IMG/VR virus record: IMGVR_UViG_3300032087_000804
Coordinates: 1 to 30,940 of that record
DNA length: 30,940 nt
DNA from: a virus
Reading direction: 5' to 3' (one strand)
Under the pieces are notes generated by a model, which saw only the letters and a list, made by a program, of their open reading frames with translations, made no database searches and was not told the origin of the DNA. The position numbers and the translations under genes are program-made. Position 1 is the stretch's first letter; each line of letters begins with the position of its first letter. This document shows, in pieces, positions 25,901 to 30,940 of this stretch.

Positions 25901-28900
25901 CTTCGTTTGTTCCCGGTTTAGAGATGGATGAAGATCTTCTTGCAAGCGAGAGAGTGCCGGGCGTGCAAGAGAACTTTGCTGTCGATGCGTGGCTGGGGAA
26001 CTGGGATGTTGTTGGGCTTGTGTTTGACAACCTGCTTATCAAGGAAGGGCGCGGGGTTAGGATTGACCCCGGCGGCACGATGGCTTATCGCGCTCAGGGC
26101 GGGCTGAAGAATGATATGCGAGCAGGTCTCTGGGGTCCGGAAGCTAACGATATAGATTCCATGAGAGACATGAATATTGCCCCGGAAGCCTCTCAAGTCT
26201 TTGACAAGGTTACAGACGAAGACTTAGTAAAAGGCATTGACAAGGTTCTTTCTATTCCTGTTGATGATCTTCGCAAAGCTGTTAGCGAATTTGGCCCTGT
26301 TGACCCAGAAGAAAACGAAGAAGCGTTCAACATCCTTGAAGCAAGGAGAAGGGATCTAGCTTCTCGCAGGGCAGATATTGTCGGCGACAGCAGCGCCGCA
26401 GCCCAGTTCACCAGCACGGGCCAGCCCGGAAGAAAGTTCTCCCTGAACGATCTTCAGTGGAAAGACAAGGGTACCGCAAGCCAAGAGACTAGCTCTGTCG
26501 AATCCTTCTCTCCTGATAAGGCGATAGAAAAGGTCTCCGAGTCTACGAACGAAAGGGGTCGGGAGAGAGATCGCAAAATAATTAGAGCGATGAAGGACTT
26601 TAAGACTTCTCCTGACTTTGACATAACCGAGATTACACCTAAGGAGTGGGGTCCGATAGAGAATATATCTAGCCCGTCTTACGGTGTCATGGTCAAAGAT
26701 GATAAGGATAATATCGTATTAAGAGAAGTCGAAAATTCATTTAAAGGATACAACTGGAGCATAGCCAAGGGCAAACTCGACCCCGGAGAATCCCCTCTTG
26801 AGACTGCACTCAGGGAACTCAAAGAAGAGACTGGGATATCTGAAGACACTGTTCCGAACTTCAGAATCATTGGAGCTTTGCCGGGTCCGTACTCTTCAGA
26901 TGAAAGCGACACTTATTTCTATGTCGCACAGTTCGATAGCCAGACTTCAGATCAAGGAATTTCTAAATTCGGAGATGACTTAATCAATAAAACTCCGGGC
27001 TTTATACCTAGAATTTCAAAAGAAAAGTCAACGGTTTCAGCTGACCAGTCGATCATGGATAATATGTCTATACCGATTGCGCTAGGAGAAATGAAGCCTC
27101 GTAAACTTTCATTATCAAATGAGAAGCTAGTGGAGCTTACCATAGATACAGCTCGGACAAAGGGCGATAGATCTTATGACGTTCTCCACGCCACGATAAG
27201 CCCTCCGCCTGTCCATAAGAGTCTTTGGGAATCTGTAAAAGACGTACTATCGGACAGGCCTCTTGCTTGGTTTAGGCAGAAGTTTATAGACAAGTATGAA
27301 GGAATACGAAGAGCTGTCGAAAAAGCTAGAGAAATTAGAGGAGATGAAAGCTACATGCTTGCTGGCATGGACGCGCTCAAGGCTGCGTACTTATCAGACA
27401 AGTCTAAAGGCATAGTTCAAGAAGCCATTACATCGGGAAGGTTGGTCTACAGGGATGGAATAACCCGAGTGGATACAAACGAAAAGGGGCTTATCGAAAT
27501 ATTACAGCCTCTGTTCAAAGGGGAAGTTGACCTCCTTAGAGATTGGCATGTATGGAAGATCGCAATCAGGGAGGGGAGATTTGAAAAAGAAGGCAGGATG
27601 GTCTCGATGTCTGCCCAAGAGAGACAGACCGTCATGGATACAGCTCAGGCTAACGGCTGGACAGAGCTGTTTGAATCTGTAGATGCAGACTACAGAGAAT
27701 GGAATGATGCAATCGTTGACTACATGAAAGACACAGGAATTATCAACGACAGCATGGGGGAGGTCTTCAAGAAATACGGAGACTACATAGCGTTCTATAG
27801 AGAGTTCGAAGGCGAGGCGGATGAAAGACTCATAGCTGGAATGCAAGATCTCATAGGGGAAGAGCTTGCCCAGATGGAAAGAGATGGACGGATGCCGCCC
27901 ATGAATGCTGCCCAGAAATCCAGAATGCCTTCCTCTATGTTTGGCTCCTTGACTGGAGCGAAGCCGCCTCGCAAGGCAAGGGGCGGAGATTCGATGGTTG
28001 TCGATCCGCTTACTGGAATTATGCGAAACCTAGAAGCGGCTGTCACCAGCGGAATGAAGAACGTCGCAGCAACTAGAGTGATGGACGACGCTGTTCTCAT
28101 TGGAATGGCAACAGAAGTAGAGCCTAGTCAAGTAAGAGCAGACACTCACTCTGTAAGAATGGATGGAGAAGATAGATACTTTAATGTTTTTGATCCGCTT
28201 CTGCATGACTCTCTCGCTGGGATGGCCGAGGGGCACATAAAGTATTTGAACTTCTTTTCCGCTCCCGCTCAGTTCCTTAGGGAAATGGTCACTCGAAGCC
28301 CTGACTTCATCATGGCAAACTTACTCAGAGACTCCTTGTCCACTTGGACTACTGCCGGTGGTACAAAGCCTGTCATAGACACGATGAGAAGTTTCTTTAG
28401 CGGAGAAAACGATTCTTATCAGACCCTAAAGAGCGCAGGGATTATCAGCGGATTTGACAACGCAAGGACAACTAAAGATCTTGTCAAGAAGTTTACTAAG
28501 AAGTTGAAAGAAGAAGGGCAGATGCCGGGGAAGAAGATTCCATTCTGGTCTTCGGCTACAAAGCTGTGGGATTGGAGTGGTGATGTATCCACTAAGTCTG
28601 ACGCAGCAACAAGACAAGCGGTCTATGAAAGCGTTCTTCAAGATCTATTAGAAAAAGGATTCACGAGAGGCCAAGCGGAATCGGAAGCTATCTATCAGGC
28701 GGCTGAGGTGATTAACTTTTCTAGAAGAGGAAACTCTGGACTAGCGAAGATAATCACTGCCGTTGTTCCATTCCTTAATGCAAGAGTGCAAGGCTTAGAC
28801 GTTTTGTATCGAGCAGGGACAGGTAAGTATTCTACCGTAACGAACGAGACTCGAAACAAAGCACTCATAGGATTTTTGAGTAGAGCTTCCCTGCTAGCTA

Positions 28901-29856
28901 CAGCATCCCTTATGTACGCCGGAATGGTGGAAGATGAAGATGAATACAAAAATGCAAAGCCCGAAGTAAGAGATGATAACTGGATTATCCCCGGCTTTGG
29001 TGATATGCCCGGCTTTAAGATACCTGTACCTTTCGAAGTTGGGTTCCTATTTAAAACTGTGCCGGAAAGAGTGTATCACTATTACAGTGGCGACCAGACA
29101 TACAAGCAATCTGTAGATGCAATCAAGAGAGGAGTCGCTTCGACTCTTGAGATCAATGTCTTCGGTCCTCAGTTTGCAAAGCCTGTCTTAGAAGCAATGA
29201 TGAATCATTCATTCTACACCGGCAGCACCATCGTGCCTTGGTATTTAACTAGAGCTGACCCTGAATATCAAAAGAGATTATCTACAAACGAGCTTGCTGT
29301 AACAATCGGAGAAGCGTTTGACGCATCACCGCTTAAGGTAGAGCATGTCCTTAGGGGATACACAGGAACGCTGGGCGGCTACATATTGACAGTTGCTGAC
29401 TGGGCAATGAGAAATGTTAAAGGGCTACCCGCAAGGCCGACCTTAAGAGCGGATCAGATGATGATCGCTAGGCGCTTCTTGCAAAGCGCAGAGGGATCAG
29501 CAGGTGCAATGTCTGAGTGGTACGCATTCAGAAATTCAACGACAGGAATACTGAACGCTTTTAACTCAGCAAGGAACGATGGCGATATTGAAAAAGCCAG
29601 AGAGATATTTGAAGAAAACTCAGGTGTTATATCCATGAAGCCTGCGATCAACGCAATAGACACAGAGCTAGAGAGATTGAGAAGGGCTGAAAGGTTTATA
29701 TTGCTAGACACTAGGACAGACCCAGACCAGAAAGCAGAAGCCATTAAAAGAATTGATGCTCTCAGGAATGCAATACTGTCCTCTTCGAATAAGGTCATGG
29801 AAAAATCTGATCTATCTCCGAGATTTCCGTTCCCTCTATCCGCATTGAATGACTAG
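19927..29856 (+). CDS. Giant ejected multi-domain protein: protease, ADP-ribosyltransferase, kinase-like, Nudix, LPD38
   Basis: Product of 3309 residues. The N-terminus (LPDGKVISFPAGITREQAYQQL, then hydrophobic helices to about residue 340) is of a kind common in phage ejection proteins. Domains then run in order. A zincin-like protease has HEAIH (H919, E920, H923), with E977 or E981 as candidate third ligand. A candidate R-S-E ADP-ribosyltransferase spans about 1490-1640 (R1528 in FRGTT, S1567/S1571, D1618-x-E1620 before GLFTSGTFEV). A kinase-like domain spans about 1930-2150 (K1951, E1962, D2027, N2035, D2047). A Nudix domain at about 2245-2330 has a perfect box from G2282 to I2304. An LPD38-like region spans about 2790-3170 (RSPDFIMANLLRD, NFSRRG, PFLNARVQGLD). 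RKFSL-like motifs mark domain borders. Bases 23560-25540 are AT-rich. Substrates are unknown; the assignment of each domain is by motif only. Confidence 0.8.
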   Translation: MAWLENEPNGIELPDGKVISFPAGITREQAYQQLMQERPDLFEKPSGFFPAARSTVTRMAGALSAAPSTVLGGFGSQESLDEAGRIYEETNRAAAEILPEPVEYTDIFDDYEKKGLADAASTAWTFAKEQVGISTPYMLPAMAAGKVGASDLVAKTKLGQKVGAGLARLLPVLRAGATASPHPLAKAGFGAAFAIGTLATQFFADNLERQYEVASEGGQKDVTPEDINNFAAAAAAGPQAAMDYIFIALTGGIGRGAQLAATQSLKQSLAATTTRAGKETLSKTIGKGALESLTEFPTELMQTVLERAQAGESISLDDVGFVDEMKATVAGTIPVVGVFGAAGTYRSHRANKKAEENWNKMSDAERRLRKSQDSQREAAYQAEIERAERIQSENENRWRLANEEAGRNNDTVRMAGLQAQENTPVEIADVIEAADSRNILTNTDGFRAFVLRQTNGRTANLKDTDNKERRKIRSVLSGLKVQEYVEEDGGADMPMFTRAQFDAAVKGTRKAKSINGDTVRQVLGMGNSKTDRAVASSIVQALETRGYAQRVSQKDRKKPLKPRRTPYTENQYEELLRIGQENGRITQGDFESVTGKYGAETYKEFISDMRVRGDLPKTDKVKGMFTPVTYQDIQEADDGRALKVGDYEVTTEPSEGYFVRNANGEIVDGAINRKEAINSAKRLKHRSRSYTVKKNGQEIKTYKNKNNAKSLAEEIETSDPGARVEVLSNQPVDFAVDKNKSSGFATIERVNEEGRTTSVLEYGFAPDENSANILRDERISELTPGLADWDVRSAEEKSRARERLAGFFRARGARLDPALREEFATAEELPSFAPERRIEGDQTQRNQTILKELEQALVDAGVKSDVAAKVINESVNAEGFFDPNLGGLRTIAINLNHPTVRNATTDAEIRQAVRDVVNHEAIHAMRDLDLFTMNEWRALVNATYRVKRSDGKSFSEWAEETYKGVNGYETEESIQEEAVAEMYRQFYSDKNVRRQIAGRPRTLLERIQRFMEKLANAFSGIGFADASQVISNIGTVQSRERNQIRTLKDTEESSAQQARIIRGEIARRQADSEQPEERKVNKTLKRHSITSQKMLGEFERREEESDSAYKQELIKEMSKRSVAGDSSYLLEVPGGFVPADMTAKFSLKLDSMTDSDLNLLSDTRYTRRLMQAAGIKNSGSVDNYMRFANAINRAVRNIVKGQRVEDRRILNVDDNPMEGEELKSQIETLEAELQSVKNTKSRELHRPQYGHGFLYNDSTIPLQEGVIQEVEKLNGFAFENDGHDMGYQEQSTILTSEFEFSGDLKQEYDLNVELVLNTLSERDYTSFNKGHLIVSAVQEELENGSISFIKPAIEFGHENHLPMEARAVVVLSDYGKLKDLIDSGKTPSAVTIASLHKRYVNPIIDSLKHTGSSTQARLILRSLDNSELAINSTMKGLSDETPRFLEGYKAVLEFSETYFDNKSAGVEGLKQSIEEIVKDKDNQWDNGPRSIQNFTGSVLQTPVERAHAAIFKYIFESTTPATNMPTFRGTTLSRFLFDISSRDEAGALGGTTTYEEALDWANERAVSRTISIDGIGELSSKIETAEDDFNDGLLFVLPAGNVRAQTPAHMQEQARGFDYEAGLFTSGTFEVKEFYPFKNALEYNDLVINVLGRQLMEMAEQRMAVSKGERSDQDIYDGVFPLINKSFSPMSNIDSLESWKNSNDYIIPFLSYRTRSNNTKDLETKIFKALLLKGLSSSEDSASKIVKLDEDGKLEFDIDWYYEWKLNQPSVSFEEEENSLIRTILFRAITGDKVNGAYNRKLFNALHTMVSITPPVIDLEALPDLEGFVDGNFYYWSNSPQELLKKAAEDANVFHYRKDDDVPSAQRGRGVKGGFVVLNQLDNDMKSFGANYLASKDAVKERAPVIGWTRSPKWSIVNVDEGGFQQVGSQTGSNAGGMYRNEDTGEQYYVKTPRDPDIGRNEILASKLYQLAGVEVADANPAVRNGEFSVASSFVPGLEMDEDLLASERVPGVQENFAVDAWLGNWDVVGLVFDNLLIKEGRGVRIDPGGTMAYRAQGGLKNDMRAGLWGPEANDIDSMRDMNIAPEASQVFDKVTDEDLVKGIDKVLSIPVDDLRKAVSEFGPVDPEENEEAFNILEARRRDLASRRADIVGDSSAAAQFTSTGQPGRKFSLNDLQWKDKGTASQETSSVESFSPDKAIEKVSESTNERGRERDRKIIRAMKDFKTSPDFDITEITPKEWGPIENISSPSYGVMVKDDKDNIVLREVENSFKGYNWSIAKGKLDPGESPLETALRELKEETGISEDTVPNFRIIGALPGPYSSDESDTYFYVAQFDSQTSDQGISKFGDDLINKTPGFIPRISKEKSTVSADQSIMDNMSIPIALGEMKPRKLSLSNEKLVELTIDTARTKGDRSYDVLHATISPPPVHKSLWESVKDVLSDRPLAWFRQKFIDKYEGIRRAVEKAREIRGDESYMLAGMDALKAAYLSDKSKGIVQEAITSGRLVYRDGITRVDTNEKGLIEILQPLFKGEVDLLRDWHVWKIAIREGRFEKEGRMVSMSAQERQTVMDTAQANGWTELFESVDADYREWNDAIVDYMKDTGIINDSMGEVFKKYGDYIAFYREFEGEADERLIAGMQDLIGEELAQMERDGRMPPMNAAQKSRMPSSMFGSLTGAKPPRKARGGDSMVVDPLTGIMRNLEAAVTSGMKNVAATRVMDDAVLIGMATEVEPSQVRADTHSVRMDGEDRYFNVFDPLLHDSLAGMAEGHIKYLNFFSAPAQFLREMVTRSPDFIMANLLRDSLSTWTTAGGTKPVIDTMRSFFSGENDSYQTLKSAGIISGFDNARTTKDLVKKFTKKLKEEGQMPGKKIPFWSSATKLWDWSGDVSTKSDAATRQAVYESVLQDLLEKGFTRGQAESEAIYQAAEVINFSRRGNSGLAKIITAVVPFLNARVQGLDVLYRAGTGKYSTVTNETRNKALIGFLSRASLLATASLMYAGMVEDEDEYKNAKPEVRDDNWIIPGFGDMPGFKIPVPFEVGFLFKTVPERVYHYYSGDQTYKQSVDAIKRGVASTLEINVFGPQFAKPVLEAMMNHSFYTGSTIVPWYLTRADPEYQKRLSTNELAVTIGEAFDASPLKVEHVLRGYTGTLGGYILTVADWAMRNVKGLPARPTLRADQMMIARRFLQSAEGSAGAMSEWYAFRNSTTGILNAFNSARNDGDIEKAREIFEENSGVISMKPAINAIDTELERLRRAERFILLDTRTDPDQKAEAIKRIDALRNAILSSSNKVMEKSDLSPRFPFPLSALND

Positions 29857-29860
29857 CTAA

Positions 29861-30178
29861 ATGACAGTATTAAAATTAAAACACGACGTGTCGATGAACG
29901 GGGTCAAGCCGGAGCTTGTCCTTGGCCTGCAAGTTGCGCTTGGATATTTCTGGTCGATGGGTTTGCAAGACATGGTTGTCACATCACTGTGTGATGGAAA
30001 GCATTCGCCAAACTCATTGCACTACGTCGGCTACGCAGCCGATCTGCGGATTTGGGCGATAGAAGAAAAGGATTTAGTTGAGTTCACGGAGGGCTTAGCT
30101 ATTGAGCTAGGTGACGAGTTTGATGTTGTTCTCGAAAGAGATCATATACACATCGAGTTCCAACCTAATAAGAGGTGA
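29861..30178 (+). CDS. M15-like peptidase, probable endolysin
   Basis: Product of 105 residues. GKHSPNSLHYVGYAADLR and VVLERDHIHIEF give the zinc site of the M15 peptidase family: H54 and D61 in the SLHxxGxAxD pattern and H97 in HIH, with E92 or D94 as the likely catalytic acid. These enzymes cut peptide cross-links in peptidoglycan. It is a minimal catalytic domain without a cell-wall-binding part or signal sequence, so it probably depends on a holin for release. It opens the lysis cassette, just before a small membrane protein and the spanins. Its ATG has no clear Shine-Dalgarno and lies four bases after the giant gene. Confidence 0.8.
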   Translation: MTVLKLKHDVSMNGVKPELVLGLQVALGYFWSMGLQDMVVTSLCDGKHSPNSLHYVGYAADLRIWAIEEKDLVEFTEGLAIELGDEFDVVLERDHIHIEFQPNKR

Positions 30179-30181
30179 AAA

Positions 30182-30358
30182 ATGGATTGGATATTAGAAA
30201 ACATTAACAGCATTATAGAGATTGCATTGAACTTAGTGGGAGCATTCGCTGTCGTTGCGACGATGACTCCCAACGATTCCGATAACAAGTTTGTTGATAG
30301 CATCTTAAAGGTTATTAACATTCTCGGAGCTAATTTCGGCAAAGCAAGTAACGGCTAA
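30182..30358 (+). CDS. Small holin-like membrane protein
   Basis: A 58-residue gene with AGAGG at 30171-30175 six bases before its ATG. It has one clear hydrophobic helix (IIEIALNLVGAFAVVATM, residues 11-28), then TPNDSDNKFVDSILKVINI and a short NFGKASNG end. A TxTPxDDxxIxKIxK-like segment followed by NxGKAK is common in small proteins next to phage endolysin genes. Position between the endolysin and the spanins makes it the best holin candidate in the window, although one helix and a weak second amphipathic helix do not prove it. Its stop overlaps the next start (TAATG). Confidence 0.65.
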   Translation: MDWILENINSIIEIALNLVGAFAVVATMTPNDSDNKFVDSILKVINILGANFGKASNG

Positions 30359-30645
30359 TGATTGAAGCTCTGTTCTCAATCGCTGTTTCCATAGGGACTG
30401 TCATAGCATTCTCGCTTCTTTGGGGAGAAGACAAAAGAAACCTCGGAAAGATCAAGAAAGAGAACCAACATGCTGAAGAAAAACTCAACAGCATATCAAA
30501 AGGTATTGAGAAACTTCTCGGACCTCGCCCTAATCGCGCTGTGCTTATCAAGCATTGGAAGCGCAGGCTGCGCGAAGCAACCGAGGGAGACGATAGTACC
30601 ACCCTGCCCGGTCCCGAATCAGGAAGCGATCGAAGCTCTGAGTGA
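30358..30645 (+). CDS. Rz-like inner-membrane spanin
   Basis: Product of 95 residues. An N-terminal membrane helix (IEALFSIAVSIGTVIAFSLLW, residues 2-22) is followed by a charged, helical coil (GEDKRNLGKIKKENQHAEEKL and onward to about residue 55) that would lie in the periplasm. This is the plan of the i-spanin Rz, which with the outer-membrane partner fuses the two membranes in the last step of Gram-negative lysis. The partner gene lies nested in the +1 frame starting at 30470. Start overlaps the previous stop. No conserved sequence motif exists for the family; the call rests on topology and the nested partner. Confidence 0.7.
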   Translation: MIEALFSIAVSIGTVIAFSLLWGEDKRNLGKIKKENQHAEEKLNSISKGIEKLLGPRPNRAVLIKHWKRRLREATEGDDSTTLPGPESGSDRSSE

Positions 30646-30727
30646 CGAGTACGTCCCGTTGCCAGTTCTTCAATACCTGATTGATATTGATATGTATTGC
30701 GATGCAATCGACAGCATAAGAGAATAA
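30470..30727 (+). CDS. Rz1-like outer-membrane lipoprotein spanin, nested
   Basis: Product of 85 residues in the +1 frame relative to the Rz-like gene, overlapping its last 176 bases and running 82 bases beyond it. Residues 1-34 are a lipoprotein signal: basic MLKKNSTAYQKVLR, a hydrophobic stretch DLALIALCLSSI, then lipobox SAGC with C34 as the lipid-bearing residue. A short Pro-rich stretch (IVPPCPVPNQ) follows, as in other Rz1 proteins. It would sit on the inner face of the outer membrane. The nested overlap with the inner-membrane partner is a well-known arrangement, and it confirms both genes. Confidence 0.8.
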   Translation: MLKKNSTAYQKVLRNFSDLALIALCLSSIGSAGCAKQPRETIVPPCPVPNQEAIEALSDEYVPLPVLQYLIDIDMYCDAIDSIRE

Positions 30728-30735
30728 ACAAGGAG

Positions 30736-30761
30736 GCCCCTGTTTCGGCAGGGGCTTTTTT
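30736..30761 (+). terminator. Intrinsic terminator behind the lysis cassette
   Basis: GCCCCTG (30736-30742) pairs perfectly with CAGGGGC (30749-30755) around a six-base TTTCGG loop, followed by six T at 30756-30761. This is a textbook factor-independent terminator eight bases after the last lysis gene. The right arm includes AGGGG (30750-30754), which is also at Shine-Dalgarno distance from the ATG at 30762. Confidence 0.9.
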
Positions 30762-30940
30762 ATGTCAAACAAAAAACAAGAACTTACCGAAGAGAGAATC
30801 AGAAGAGACATTCACCAGCTGAAGCCTCCTCCTCCTTACAAGAGAGCATCAAAGAAACCTAAATTGGGAAAGACAATACTCGTTGTGCCTGACAGTCACG
30901 CAAAACCCGGCATATCCAATCATAGATTCGAATGGTTAGG
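30762..30940 (+). CDS. Metallophosphoesterase, N-terminal part (truncated by window end)
   Basis: An ATG directly after the terminator T-run opens a frame that runs off the window. After a basic, Pro-rich opening (HQLKPPPPYKRAS) comes KTILVVPDSHAKPGISNHRFEWLG. The ILVVPDSHxxPG segment is the first metal-binding motif (Asp-x-His) of calcineurin-like phosphoesterases, and HRFEWLG is typical of the phage versions. These enzymes hydrolyse phosphate esters of nucleotides, nucleic acids or proteins; the substrate here is unknown. It starts a new transcription unit or a read-through one. Confidence 0.7.
   Translation, partial: MSNKKQELTEERIRRDIHQLKPPPPYKRASKKPKLGKTILVVPDSHAKPGISNHRFEWL

Overview
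The window is a late (virion and lysis) module of a double-stranded DNA tailed bacteriophage. All recognisable genes lie on the + strand, are packed almost without gaps, and are often joined by stop/start overlaps. The head-tail proteins look like a podovirus with a P22-type tail machine: a gp4-like head-completion protein, an adaptor-like protein, a gp10-like hub and a set of ejection proteins. Several families here (the small Lys-rich proteins behind the capsid gene, the zinc-ribbon structural protein, the giant ejection protein) are ones I associate mainly with uncultured marine phages. The host cannot be read from the sequence, but a lipoprotein o-spanin and an Sec signal peptide point to a Gram-negative bacterium.

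Layout. 1-58: end of a gene that is probably the major capsid protein, followed by a strong hairpin terminator. 148-1269: five very small genes, one membrane-anchored coiled coil and four Lys-rich proteins. 1286-1334: a possible RNA pseudoknot leading into a decoration-like protein (1351-1782). 1786-4743: a small membrane protein, an 805-residue protein with a clear signal peptide and ten cysteines, and a second membrane/coiled-coil protein. 4733-13437: head-completion, zinc-ribbon, adaptor, tail-fibre and hub genes. 13446-29856: five ejection-type proteins, ending in one 3309-residue giant. 29861-30727: lysis cassette (M15-like endolysin, small holin-like protein, nested Rz/Rz1 spanins). 30736-30761: an intrinsic terminator. 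30762 to the window end: start of a metallophosphoesterase gene.

The most notable feature is the giant protein. In one reading frame it carries an amphipathic, virion-type N-terminus, a zinc-protease motif (HEAIH), a candidate mono-ADP-ribosyltransferase, a kinase-like domain, a perfect Nudix box and a C-terminal LPD38-like domain. The ADP-ribosyltransferase sits in a segment of sharply lower GC than its flanks, as if it were a cargo cassette inserted into an older carrier. I infer that the phage ejects this protein with its DNA and that it acts as a multi-enzyme effector on the host cell. An ADP-ribose-adding and a possible ADP-ribose-cleaving enzyme in one chain would be an unusual self-contained NAD-related system.

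The second notable feature is the exported, disulfide-rich 805-residue protein, whose middle part is GC-rich unlike the rest of the window. No terminase, portal, integrase, polymerase, tRNA or CRISPR array is visible here, so lifestyle and taxonomy cannot be settled from this window.
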